Shown one piece after another: positions 55,815-64,000 of a DNA stretch of 64,000 bases. Position 1 is the stretch's first letter, and every line of letters starts with the position of its first letter. This DNA comes from Anaerolineales bacterium UBA6055 (GTDB lineage: Bacteria > Chloroflexota > Anaerolineae > Aggregatilineales > Phototrophicaceae), in the NCBI GenBank assembly GCA_002428985.1, contig DIYL01000016.1:124001-188000 (forward strand). The letters run 5' to 3'. Both the position numbers and the translations under genes were made by a program. The notes beneath the pieces were generated by a model. It had not been told where the DNA came from. It saw only the letters and a program-made list of their open reading frames with translations, and did not search any database.

Positions 55815-58052
55815 ATGGTAAAGTCGAAACGCTTCGAACTCCTTGAAGAACGTGACATCAATAAAGAGACCTTTGTCGAGCCGTGGGCAGAAGCTGGACT
55901 CATGGTGGCAGACAGCCCATATGACCCGCAACCATCAATCACGATTGAAGATGGTGTGATTACTGAAATGGATGGCAAATCTCGTGCCGACTTTGACGCA
56001 ATTGACCTGTTTATTGTAAGTCATGCATTGGATGTCGATATTGCCCGCGAAGCGATGGCAACGCCATCACAAGATATTGCTCGCATGCTAGCGGATATTA
56101 ACATCCCAAGGGAAGACATCGCTGTGATCATCAGTGGATGCACACCTGCCAAGTTATGCGACATCATGAAGCATATGAATGTGCTTGAGATGATGATGGG
56201 CTTGGCGAAGATGCGGATTCGACGCAAACCAGCCAATCAGGCACATGTCACTAACTGGCGCGAACATCCAGCATTATTAGCGGCAGATTCGGCTGAAGCA
56301 GCTTTACGCGGATTTGCCGAGGTTGAGACAACCGTCCGAGTTGCGCGATTTGCACCGTTTAATGCGCTGTCGATTTTGGTTGGGACACAAACTGGGCGTG
56401 GTGGCGTACTAACACAATGTTCGGTTGAAGAAGCTCTCGGACTCAAATTAGCGATGAAGGGGTTGACGACTTACGCTGAGACACTATCTGTCTACGGCAC
56501 AGAAATGACGTTTGTCGATGGCGATGATACGCCGTGGTCGAAGGCATTCTTGGCATCAGCTTATGCGTCACGGGGTGTCAAAATTCGCTTTACATCCGGC
56601 ACAGGCTCGGAAGCACTTATGGGACGCGCCGAACAAAAGTCGATGTTGTATTTGGAAGCACGGTGTCTGCTGGTGGTTAAAGGGGCAGGTAGCCAAGGCG
56701 TACAGAATGGTTCGATTTCTTGTATCGCTTTACCCGAAGCGTTACCCGGTGGTGTGCGGGCTGTACTCGCAGAAAATTTACTTGCCTCGATGCTTGGCTT
56801 AGAAGTTGCATCAGGGAATGATGCACTCGCCTCACATTCAAGCATTCGCAAAACAGCCAAATTGATGTTGCAATTTATCCCCGGTACAGACTTTATATTC
56901 TCGGGTTATAGTGCGATTCCGAAGCGTGATAACTTGTTTGGTGGCGGTAACTTTGATGCCGAAGACTTTGATGATTACAACGTCCTCCAGCGCGACATGC
57001 AAATTGATGGCGGGGTAAAGCCCATCCGCGAAGACGAAGCCCTCAATATACGCAAAAAAGCTGCACAGGCAATTCAAGCAGTTTATCGTGAATTGGGTTT
57101 ACCTGAGATTACGGATGAAGAAGTTGATGCTGCGATGGTCGCGCATAGTAGCGACGATATGCCAGAACGCGATATTGTCCCAGATTTAGAAGCGGCTGAT
57201 AAATTCTTGGCGGGTGATAGTAATTTTGTTGATGTGATCCAAGCATTACAAAATGCCGGTTTTGAGGATGTTGCAGAGAATATTCTTGAATTAGGGCGAC
57301 AACGGATTGCTGGCGATTATCTGCAACCCTCGGCAATCTTTGATGACCAATTCAACGTGGAAAGTGCGATTAACGACCCGAATGTGTATACAGGTCCCGG
57401 CACAGGTTATCGTCCGCAGGGTGATCGTTGGGATGAGATGCAAGCTATCCCACAAGCCAAGTCTCCAGAAGGCTTTATTGATGAACAACTCGGCGAGCCA
57501 CTGTCACGTTTAGCTGAATTGGATGTCGCGGACAAAGGTATACAATCCGAAGTTGTAGTGGCTGTTGGCCCTGCGTTTGGTCGGGTGATGACCAAGACGA
57601 TTGGTGGACTTGAACATGAAGATGTACTCAAAGCGATACTGTCAGGTGTAGCTAGTGAAGGCATGGTGGCGCGGATTATTCGCGTATATCACACATCGGA
57701 TTGCGCTGCGATTGGTTATGTCGGGGCGCGATTAAGCGGGAGTGGTATTGCTATTGGATTGCAGTCACGTGGGACTTCTGTGATTCATCAAAAAGACCTC
57801 GCACCACTGAACAACCTCGAATTATTCCCGCAATCACCAAGCTTGACTTTAGAAACCTACGAACATATGGGACGCAACGCTGCCCGCTATGCACAAGACA
57901 AACAGGCTGTGCCGGTTTCGGTGAAAATTGATAACGGTGCACGCTTACGACTTATTGTAAAGACAGCCTTATTACATCGTCGGGAAACAGATGAAGTTCA
58001 AGATGACCAACCGCCGATGGAATTACGCTTTGATTGGGAGCCAGATGTATGA
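55815..58052 (+). CDS. B12-dependent diol dehydratase, fused large and medium subunits
   Basis: 745 residues from ATG 55815 (MVKSKRFELLEERDIN), chosen because known large subunits start here; earlier starts add implausible residues. Residues 1-545 match PduC along their length (SPYDPQPSITIEDG, ETTVRVARFAPFNA, TQCSVEEALGLKLAM, SVYGTE, DGDDTPWSKAFLAS, LYLEARCL). A short linker leads to a PduD-like domain (about 575-745: VVAVGPAFGRVM, GSGIAIGLQSRGTSVIHQ, LNNLELFPQSPSLTLETYEH). It dehydrates 1,2-diols or glycerol to aldehydes using adenosylcobalamin. No microcompartment-targeting extension precedes the PduD part. PduE overlaps the stop. No reactivase gene is near. Confidence 0.93.
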   Translation: MVKSKRFELLEERDINKETFVEPWAEAGLMVADSPYDPQPSITIEDGVITEMDGKSRADFDAIDLFIVSHALDVDIAREAMATPSQDIARMLADINIPREDIAVIISGCTPAKLCDIMKHMNVLEMMMGLAKMRIRRKPANQAHVTNWREHPALLAADSAEAALRGFAEVETTVRVARFAPFNALSILVGTQTGRGGVLTQCSVEEALGLKLAMKGLTTYAETLSVYGTEMTFVDGDDTPWSKAFLASAYASRGVKIRFTSGTGSEALMGRAEQKSMLYLEARCLLVVKGAGSQGVQNGSISCIALPEALPGGVRAVLAENLLASMLGLEVASGNDALASHSSIRKTAKLMLQFIPGTDFIFSGYSAIPKRDNLFGGGNFDAEDFDDYNVLQRDMQIDGGVKPIREDEALNIRKKAAQAIQAVYRELGLPEITDEEVDAAMVAHSSDDMPERDIVPDLEAADKFLAGDSNFVDVIQALQNAGFEDVAENILELGRQRIAGDYLQPSAIFDDQFNVESAINDPNVYTGPGTGYRPQGDRWDEMQAIPQAKSPEGFIDEQLGEPLSRLAELDVADKGIQSEVVVAVGPAFGRVMTKTIGGLEHEDVLKAILSGVASEGMVARIIRVYHTSDCAAIGYVGARLSGSGIAIGLQSRGTSVIHQKDLAPLNNLELFPQSPSLTLETYEHMGRNAARYAQDKQAVPVSVKIDNGARLRLIVKTALLHRRETDEVQDDQPPMELRFDWEPDV

Positions 58053-58444
58053 GCCAATATCCATTACGTGACAATGACGATGACTTAAAAGCCTTTAGTG
58101 GTCGTCCGTTGAGTGAAATTACGTCAGACAATATTGCGAGTGGCGACCTAACCGCAGATGATTTACGTACCCATGCTGATGCACTCCGCAAGCAAGCCCA
58201 GATTGCACGAGCTGGTGGTTATCCGCAATTGGCGAATAACCTGTTACGCTCGGCAGAATTGACTGTGGTGCCACAAGAGGAAGTGCTCAAAATCTATGAG
58301 ATGTTGCGTCCCGATCGCTCTTCTTATGAGGAGTTGAACAACCTCGCCGACTATCTAAAGAATAAATACAACGCGGGTGAGAATGCGAAATTCATCCGCG
58401 AAGCTGCTGAGGTCTATAAAGAACGTGGAATTCTAAGACGTTAA
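58049..58444 (+). CDS. pduE: Diol dehydratase small subunit
   Basis: 131 residues from ATG 58049, overlapping the PduCD stop by 4 bp (ATGA). Motifs: SGRPLSEITSDNIASGDLTA, GYPQLANNLLRSAELT, PQEEVLKIYEMLRPDRS and FIREAAEVYKERGIL, all family-typical. It completes the dehydratase, presumably as a dimer of the fused protein plus PduE. The N-terminal extension seen in microcompartment-associated PduE is short here, in line with a free cytosolic enzyme. Confidence 0.93.
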   Translation: MSQYPLRDNDDDLKAFSGRPLSEITSDNIASGDLTADDLRTHADALRKQAQIARAGGYPQLANNLLRSAELTVVPQEEVLKIYEMLRPDRSSYEELNNLADYLKNKYNAGENAKFIREAAEVYKERGILRR

Positions 58445-58504
58445 TCACAATCAAGTCTTTTACTTCGATTATTGCAATTGACAGTGTGCAGGAGAACGTA
58501 ACAT

Positions 58505-59971
58505 ATGGAAACGAAACCAAATTTTCTAGTTGTAACGACTGATCACTGGTCCGCATCTTTGTTAGGGAGTACTGGACACCCGACAATTCAGACCCCGACA
58601 TTGGATACATTAGCACAGAATGGTGTACGCTTTAGCAATTGCTATTCAACATGTCCAGTTTGTATCCCTGCCCGACGCACCCTAATGACAGGCACTAGCC
58701 CAAAGACCCATGGAGATCGAATATTTCAGACTGAATTACCCATGCCCAATTTGCCGACGATGGCTCAGACATTTCGGGATGCAGGTTATCAGGCTTATGC
58801 GGTAGGAAAACTACATGTATATCCCCAAAGAGACCGTATTGGGTTTGACGATGTGATTTTAGAAGAAGAAGGGCGTGTACTCTATGGTGTGATTGATGAT
58901 TATGAAATATTCCTTGCTGATAAAGGGTTTGTTGGTCAGCAATTTGATCATGGCATGGGTAATAATCAATATTTAATGCGTCCATGGCACCTACCTGAGG
59001 ATACTCACGCGACAAATTGGGCGACACAACAGATGGTACGCACAATTAAGCGCCGTGATCCAACCCGTCCGGGTTTCTGGTATCTATCTTACAGGCATCC
59101 TCATCCACCTTTGATTCCATTACAAGCGTATCTTGATTTATATCAGACGATTGATATTGATATTCCATATTATGGTGAGTGGGCTAGCGAACAGGATGAT
59201 ACACCATACTGTTTGTCGGCTGGGTTTGCTCAGGGGAATCAACTAAATGAAGATCAGACCCGATTAGCGAGAATGGCATTTTATGCACTCTGTACGCATA
59301 TCGATCATCAACTACGCGTGATAATTGGTACATTAAGGGATGAAGGGCTTTTAGATAACACCGTTATTCTATTCACATCGGATCATGGTGATATGCTCGG
59401 TAACCATAACCTGTGGGCAAAGCGATTGTTCTATGAAAACTCTGCAAATATCCCGATGATTATTATGGGATGCAAAGATGATGCGAGAGTCGGATTTAAT
59501 CGTGTGGATGATCGGCTTGTATGTTGGGAAGATGTTATGCCGACGTTGCTTGACCTTGCGGGTATTGATGTGCCAGAAACAGTCGATGGTGTGTCGATGT
59601 TTGGAGAACAACACCATGACTTCATTTACGGGGAAGTCGGCGAAGATGCGACAGCGACCCGCATGATTTTTGATGGTCAATATAAGCTGATTTATTATCC
59701 GGTGGGCAATTATTGTCAACTATTTGATGTTACTAACGACCCTCAAGAAATGAATAACCTTATTGGCGACGCTAATTTTACAGAAATATCGGATCACCTA
59801 ACGAAATTATTGATAAGTCAGCTTTATGGTGGCGATGAACAGTGGGTTCAAGATAATGTGCTAGTCGGGTTAGAAAGTATACCGTACGAGGTGTCGCCAA
59901 ATCGTAGTTTGTCAAGTCAGCGAGGAGGGCACTTCCCACCACCACCAACAATTGGTCTATCACAGATTTAG
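58505..59971 (+). CDS. Sulfatase family hydrolase
   Basis: 488 residues of the alkaline-phosphatase fold. The first metal site is VVTTDHWS, the formylglycine motif is C-x-P-A-R in PVCIPARR (Cys 53), and the second metal site is FTSDHGDMLGNHNLW. The motif suggests a formylglycine-dependent sulfatase or phosphonate monoester hydrolase. No signal peptide is seen, so it acts inside the cell. No formylglycine-generating enzyme is in the window. It follows pduE by 60 bp on the same strand. Confidence 0.9.
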   Translation: METKPNFLVVTTDHWSASLLGSTGHPTIQTPTLDTLAQNGVRFSNCYSTCPVCIPARRTLMTGTSPKTHGDRIFQTELPMPNLPTMAQTFRDAGYQAYAVGKLHVYPQRDRIGFDDVILEEEGRVLYGVIDDYEIFLADKGFVGQQFDHGMGNNQYLMRPWHLPEDTHATNWATQQMVRTIKRRDPTRPGFWYLSYRHPHPPLIPLQAYLDLYQTIDIDIPYYGEWASEQDDTPYCLSAGFAQGNQLNEDQTRLARMAFYALCTHIDHQLRVIIGTLRDEGLLDNTVILFTSDHGDMLGNHNLWAKRLFYENSANIPMIIMGCKDDARVGFNRVDDRLVCWEDVMPTLLDLAGIDVPETVDGVSMFGEQHHDFIYGEVGEDATATRMIFDGQYKLIYYPVGNYCQLFDVTNDPQEMNNLIGDANFTEISDHLTKLLISQLYGGDEQWVQDNVLVGLESIPYEVSPNRSLSSQRGGHFPPPPTIGLSQI

Positions 59972-59996
59972 CTCAACTGCATCGTTTATAGCAAGA

Positions 59997-60908
59997 CTAG
60001 AGGCTATGTTTTGCAATAAATGCTTCAACTTCATCACGGGTGGGCAAGCCAGTCCGTCCACCTAGATGGCGACAATTCAACGATCCAACCGCCGACGCAA
60101 ATCGCGCGATTTTCGGTACATCCCACTCTTCAATCAGTCCAACCATAAACGCACCATGATAGGCATCCCCTGCGCCAGTGGTATCGACGACATCGACCGG
60201 GTAGGCAGAATATTTACTGATACCATCTTCTGGTGTGCAAACTACAGCACCTTGTTCACCGAGTGTGACCACTGCGATTTTCGCGCCTAGATCAACTAAG
60301 GATTTGGCGGTATCTTCAGGTGGATGATTTGGCATCCATTTCTGTGCAAATACTTCTGGCACAATCGGCACATCGACCATCGGTAAAAACTCGCGCAACC
60401 CTTCGGCACTAGGCGATGGATCCATCACCACAGTCATCCCTGCTGATCGCGCCCATTCAACTGCTTGGTTTGTTCCCTCTGTCACATTGTCGATGAACAA
60501 AATCTTTGCGGATGTAATATCCTGTTCGGTGAATTCTGGTGGTGCAATAGGTGAGCCAGTTGCCCATCTCGCCACAAATGATCGCTCATTGATTTCCGAT
60601 TCGACCAAAACAATCGAAATATGGGTTTTGCTACCTGCTTCGACGCGCAAGCCTGACGTATTGACCCCTTCACGGTTTAGGTCGTCGCGGATATACTCGC
60701 CATCTTCGTCTTCTCCGAGGCGCGCGATAACTTTGGTTCTTGCGCCAAGTCGTTGTGCGGCAACCAGCGCTGATGCCACTAGTCCGCCTGCTTGATGGAG
60801 ATATTCCTCTGCATAGGCATTCCCACCCGAATTGGGCATTCGTGGAATTTTAAGGAGGTGGTCAACCGTACAGATACCAATGCCAACAATGTCGATTGAA
60901 TTTGTCAT
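59997..60908 (-). CDS. PfkB family carbohydrate kinase
   Basis: A 303-residue ribokinase-like sugar kinase. The N-terminal signature is PNSGGNAYAEEYLHQAGGLV, and the ATP/catalytic motif is DTTGAGDAYHGAF with the base Asp (about 255). The specific sugar (for example a ketose, sulfoketose or nucleoside) is unknown. It is convergent with the sulfatase. With the nearby class I aldolase it could phosphorylate a sugar for aldol cleavage (inference). Confidence 0.9.
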   Translation of the reverse strand: MTNSIDIVGIGICTVDHLLKIPRMPNSGGNAYAEEYLHQAGGLVASALVAAQRLGARTKVIARLGEDEDGEYIRDDLNREGVNTSGLRVEAGSKTHISIVLVESEINERSFVARWATGSPIAPPEFTEQDITSAKILFIDNVTEGTNQAVEWARSAGMTVVMDPSPSAEGLREFLPMVDVPIVPEVFAQKWMPNHPPEDTAKSLVDLGAKIAVVTLGEQGAVVCTPEDGISKYSAYPVDVVDTTGAGDAYHGAFMVGLIEEWDVPKIARFASAVGSLNCRHLGGRTGLPTRDEVEAFIAKHSL

Positions 60909-60982
60909 GAGGTTTTTTCGATCTAATTCTAAATAATTATAGTTAATTGCATAAATTCTTATGAAAATACTCTGAGATAGAT

Positions 60983-61597
60983 CTAAATTTCATCAGAAAT
61001 TAGAGAGTCCAATAGGGTTGATAATCCTATGATTTGATCAACGAATTCCTCCCAAGCATCTGGGACAAAATGAGGATACCAATTAACAGTAATTTCGTTA
61101 ATTTGATCTCCAAATGTCACTCTCCATGAGTCAGAATAACCTCGCCAGTTATCATACATGCCATCCATATGTGAAAAAGGAATCTGAATATTAGAGAGTT
61201 TGCTTTGGATTGTATCAATAGTAGTATTTGTAAGTTCAGCTATTTGATAATAAATTATCGGGTCATACCAATTTTTATCGTAAACTATGTGCTCTTGAGT
61301 CTGACTATGTTTTTCAATGGCTATATGTTCTCTTTCTTCATAGTTGGGGGAAATTTTCATTTTTATTAGGGAGTGCATTTTAAGCTTAAGACTATTTCCT
61401 TTGGGCACACCATATATCTCCCAACATTCCCATATTTCTGACATAAAGCAAATCTGCATAATTCGATCTACTCCCGAAACGCGTTGGCGTTGCCCATTAA
61501 TCAAAAATTGCATAAGATTGGAACAGTCATACGAAACTTGTCTACGAGGGTCTTTATTCCATCTCTTCCATGGATTGTGTCTTAATTTTACTTTCAT
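60983..61597 (-). CDS. Hypothetical protein, 204 aa
   Basis: Basic N-terminus (MKVKLRHNPWKRWNKDPRRQ), then a mixed alpha/beta protein rich in Trp and Tyr with GMYDNWRGYSDSWRVTFGD near the middle. No signal peptide or membrane segment is seen. It is AT-rich relative to its neighbours, which may mean it was acquired. No family is recognised. Confidence 0.6.
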   Translation of the reverse strand: MKVKLRHNPWKRWNKDPRRQVSYDCSNLMQFLINGQRQRVSGVDRIMQICFMSEIWECWEIYGVPKGNSLKLKMHSLIKMKISPNYEEREHIAIEKHSQTQEHIVYDKNWYDPIIYYQIAELTNTTIDTIQSKLSNIQIPFSHMDGMYDNWRGYSDSWRVTFGDQINEITVNWYPHFVPDAWEEFVDQIIGLSTLLDSLISDEI

Positions 61598-61659
61598 CGT
61601 GATTTAGCTGTCATATAGACTACAGGATGTTTATCTTTGTTGTTGAATTATTGTATGCA

Positions 61660-61680
61660 TGGGCGGGATTATGCCGCCCA
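61660..61680 (-). terminator. Hairpin after class I aldolase
   Basis: TGGGCGG and CCGCCCA form a 7-bp GC-rich stem around a 7-nt loop, 8 bp after the aldolase stop. The U tract is weak. Confidence 0.5.
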
Positions 61681-61687
61681 ATTAGCA

Positions 61688-62695
61688 TTATTTTTCCAAG
61701 TCTTCCGACCACTCACCGACACTAGCTAGCGCGTTCATATGGGCGCGATGTTTGAGGGCATCTTGACCCGCCGAGAACTTATCGGCTTTGTCTTGCCATG
61801 CTTCTAGTGGCTTACGTTGCAACGCCCGTGCATACGAAAATGTCAGTGCCCACGGGGTGTCATAATTTGCATTCATGGCATTCAAGTGAGCTGTGGCTTT
61901 ATCATCGGCTTGACCACCAGACAAGAAAACGACTCCCGGAATTGCAGGGGGTACAGTTCGTTTTAACACGTTTACCGTTAAGTCTGCCACGGTTTCTACG
62001 TCCGCTTGTGTCGGGCAGTCTTTACCGGACACGACCATATTAGCTTTAAGCAATGTGCCTTCTAACTCGACACGATGCAGATATAATGCTTCGAATGTGC
62101 GTTTGAGCAACCATTCTGTGACTTCAAAACAGGTTTCGACAGTGTGATCGCCAAGCAGCTCGACTTCTGGTTCGACTATAGGGACGATACCAGCTTCTTG
62201 GGAGAGTGCTGCAAATTGTGCCAGAACATAGGCATTGGCACTAATCGCATATTCGCTGGGAATACCGTCACCGATGCGAATTGCTGTCCGCCATTTTGAG
62301 AACTTAACGCCCATCTCGGCATATTTTGCAAAGCGATCACGTAATCCATCTAAGCCTTCACCAACAACTTCACCCTCTGCACCAGCCAATGGGACGAGTC
62401 CGGTACTGGGTGAAATACCCGGATAGATACCATTATCAATTATGACATCAACGAGTGATTTACCATCTTCGGTACTGAGCTCAGTTGCCTGTGGGTGCAT
62501 GATAATCCCACTAACATCATCACTCAAATTGGGCGTACTAAACAACAAATTACACCAATCGCGGTAGGTGTTATCGCCCGCAGTGATGTCATGGGCTTTG
62601 AGTCGTTCGGCTAGGTGCCAGTCAGGTTGGTCTCCGGCGAGGATGCCTTTTTGCTTTGTGATCAGCGTTTGTGCAATGTCTGCTAGTGTGCTCAT
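61688..62695 (-). CDS. Class I fructose-bisphosphate aldolase
   Basis: 335 residues of the eukaryote-like class I type. Motifs: GILAGDQ near the N-terminus, KWRTAIRIGDGIPS, IVPIVEPEVELLGDH, the Schiff-base Lys in LEGTLLKANMV (about 222), and VVFLSGGQADDKAT. It cleaves fructose-1,6-bisphosphate to triose phosphates without metal. With gap, tal and pgi in this window it belongs to central sugar metabolism. It could also serve a deoxysugar phosphate from the PfkB kinase. Confidence 0.94.
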   Translation of the reverse strand: MSTLADIAQTLITKQKGILAGDQPDWHLAERLKAHDITAGDNTYRDWCNLLFSTPNLSDDVSGIIMHPQATELSTEDGKSLVDVIIDNGIYPGISPSTGLVPLAGAEGEVVGEGLDGLRDRFAKYAEMGVKFSKWRTAIRIGDGIPSEYAISANAYVLAQFAALSQEAGIVPIVEPEVELLGDHTVETCFEVTEWLLKRTFEALYLHRVELEGTLLKANMVVSGKDCPTQADVETVADLTVNVLKRTVPPAIPGVVFLSGGQADDKATAHLNAMNANYDTPWALTFSYARALQRKPLEAWQDKADKFSAGQDALKHRAHMNALASVGEWSEDLEK

Positions 62696-62816
62696 AATGT
62701 CCTATCTCTGCTTGATTTGTATAGTTTGGAGTATACCGTGTGTGGTGATACAGGACAAACCGTTATGTATAACTTTAGCTAATTCTTAATACCAGACACC
62801 TTCATCGCCATTTTTA

Positions 62817-63800
62817 CTAGGGCACACTTTGACCATTTGCTATTTCTAGCAATGTATACCACTCTAATCTTGAAAGGTTTACATCATCAGCCCTGACGCT
62901 ATCTACAATGCGATGGGGTTTTAATGTACCCAAAATAGGTTGAATTTTGGCAGGATGATGCAATAACCAGCCGATCGCAATGGCTTCTGGGGTTGTGTTA
63001 TGTTTTTTTGCCATTTGGTCAATCTTGATTGCCGTAGCTTTAATTATTTCCGATGCTGATTCAGGTGGGGTGAACAGCTTTCCTTTGGCGACAGGTGACC
63101 ATGCCTGAATCAGTATATCGTGCTGACGACAATAATCGAGTGTGCCATGCGCGCCACTATATAATTGTTCCTGATTGTTAAAAAGCAAGCCGTCATTAAT
63201 CAGGTCATTGTGTAAAAGATTGAGTTCAACTTGATTCACGACAAACGGCTGATCGACATATCGTTGTAGTAGGGCGATCTGAAATGATGTGTGATTGCTC
63301 ACGCCAAAGTAGCGGACTTTTCCGCTTGTGTGTAAAGTGTCGAAGGCGCGGGCGACTTCTTCTGGTTCGACTAATGCTGACGGACGATGTAGTAATAGAA
63401 TATCGAGATAATCTGTTTTCAAACGTTCTAGAGTTGTTTCGACACTTGTGATCAGATTTTCATAGCTAAAATCATAGACAGTGGTGCTATTCGCGGCAAT
63501 TTGTCCGGGGAGTTTGATGCCAGCTTTACTCTGTAAGATAACCTTTTCCCGGAACGATGGGGTGTTCTGGATAACATCACCGACGACTCTATTTGATTTA
63601 CCCCATGTGTATACATCAGCAAGGTCAATAAAATTGATTCCCAGTTCGATAGCTGTATGAAGGAGTGTTTTGGCACGGTCACGGAGGTCTTGCGTAATTG
63701 GTGCCTGATCCCATGTTCCACCGAGACCACCTGTACCGAAAGCAATCCGTGACACATCTAAATCTGTATTGGGTATACGATATGTCTTCATCTGAAACAT
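62817..63800 (-). CDS. Aldo/keto reductase
   Basis: About 327 residues from ATG 63800, which has AAAGGAT just upstream; TTG 63815 is an alternative. TIM-barrel NADPH-dependent reductase: LDVSRIAFGTGGLGG, catalytic Asp/Tyr in FIDLADVYTWG, Lys in VILQSKAG, and YLDILLLHRPS with the His. LGVSNHT-type FGVSNHT follows. It reduces aldehydes or ketones to alcohols and could take the aldehyde formed by the diol dehydratase, though this is not shown. Confidence 0.88.
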   Translation of the reverse strand: MFQMKTYRIPNTDLDVSRIAFGTGGLGGTWDQAPITQDLRDRAKTLLHTAIELGINFIDLADVYTWGKSNRVVGDVIQNTPSFREKVILQSKAGIKLPGQIAANSTTVYDFSYENLITSVETTLERLKTDYLDILLLHRPSALVEPEEVARAFDTLHTSGKVRYFGVSNHTSFQIALLQRYVDQPFVVNQVELNLLHNDLINDGLLFNNQEQLYSGAHGTLDYCRQHDILIQAWSPVAKGKLFTPPESASEIIKATAIKIDQMAKKHNTTPEAIAIGWLLHHPAKIQPILGTLKPHRIVDSVRADDVNLSRLEWYTLLEIANGQSVP

Positions 63801-63970
63801 ATTATCCTTTAACAATGGATGATTATGCTCTCAATGATACATCGTATTTTATTTATGGGCACTTGATTGGTGATTTTATATCTGCTGTTCTTAAGCCCAA
63901 AATCGGTGTTTTAAGCGTATAGTTAAAGTTGTTTTTATATGATTTGATGATAAGCGGGGAGTGGGATTTT

Positions 63971-64000
63971 ATGGCAAAGGTAACGGTTGTTGGTGGTGGA
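63971..64000 (+). CDS. Start of a Rossmann-fold gene, cut by window edge
   Basis: ATG 63971 follows GGGGAGTGGGA and encodes MAKVTVVGGG before the window ends. This is a dinucleotide-binding beta-alpha start, seen for example in malate dehydrogenase. Ten codons are too few to name the enzyme. Confidence 0.5.
   Translation, partial: MAKVTVVGGG

Noticed and set aside
55815..58444. A propanediol microcompartment operon
   Set aside because: No shell protein, aldehyde dehydrogenase, targeting peptide or reactivase is present in the window; only the dehydratase subunits are.
1..64000. tRNA, rRNA, CRISPR, riboswitch and replication-origin signals
   Set aside because: The intergenic stretches were read for these and none showed a convincing cloverleaf, repeat-spacer array, conserved riboswitch core or DnaA-box cluster. 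A covariance-model scan would be needed to exclude small RNAs.

Overview
The window reads as a stretch of a Chloroflexota-like chromosome (probably Anaerolineae). This is an inference from gene content and moderate, AT-leaning base composition: F420-type luciferase-like oxidoreductase, Ser/Thr kinase with AAA and TPR modules, large hybrid histidine kinase, SH3/PT-rich secreted proteins, adjacent unfused transaldolase and glucose-6-phosphate isomerase, eukaryote-like class I aldolase, lone terpene synthase and P450. No rRNA, tRNA, CRISPR array or phage was seen. There is one small IS200/IS605-type element.

Layout. 0-2.4 kb: small unknown genes and an ABC exporter. 2.7-4.8 kb: M24 peptidase and LLM oxidoreductase. 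4.9-7.24 kb (minus strand): a decayed block with at least four broken genes around one intact CxxC protein, resembling a relic polymorphic-toxin/immunity cassette, including a metallopeptidase-like fragment whose HExxH reads NETVH. 7.4-10.7 kb: membrane protein, Lrp regulator, hydrolase, GAPDH. 10.8-15.2 kb: a hybrid histidine kinase between two heme c proteins. 15.3-19.7 kb: Gfo/Idh oxidoreductase, pentapeptide protein, and the kbl-tdh threonine degradation pair. 20-23.5 kb: secreted SH3 protein, SnoaL-like protein, a TetR gene with a leaderless-looking self-repressed promoter, and a macro-domain protein whose natural start appears to be ATA.

23.6-29.4 kb is an amino-sugar catabolic locus: nagA and a DeoR regulator on one strand; two SIS isomerase/deaminase paralogues and a GH20 hexosaminidase on the other. 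Five 10-bp phased repeats lie in the divergent promoter. 29.5-36 kb: STAS-like protein, class I terpene synthase divergent from a LysR gene, then two tandem reductive-dehalogenase-like Fe-S proteins and a P450. 36-42.6 kb: unknown proteins, then a tightly overlapping minus-strand operon of three tandem glycerophosphodiesterase-like genes and a CocE/S15 hydrolase, preceded by an M24 protein that has lost three of five metal ligands. 42.67-43.3 kb: IS200-like element with a nonsense-mutated tnpA.

43.5-54.6 kb: nucleotidyltransferase-like protein, large FAD oxidoreductase, STK-AAA-TPR regulator, overlapping tal-pgi, HAD phosphatase. 54.7-64 kb: hydrolase, a B12-dependent diol dehydratase with large and medium subunits fused (PduCD) and PduE overlapping by 4 bp but no reactivase or microcompartment genes, then sulfatase, PfkB kinase, class I aldolase, aldo/keto reductase, and the start of a Rossmann-fold gene at the edge.

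The central-carbon genes (gap, tal, pgi, fba) and feeder pathways (threonine, amino sugars, glycerophosphodiesters, diols, possibly sulfated sugars) fit a heterotroph scavenging biopolymers. All family assignments come from motifs read by eye; no database search was run.
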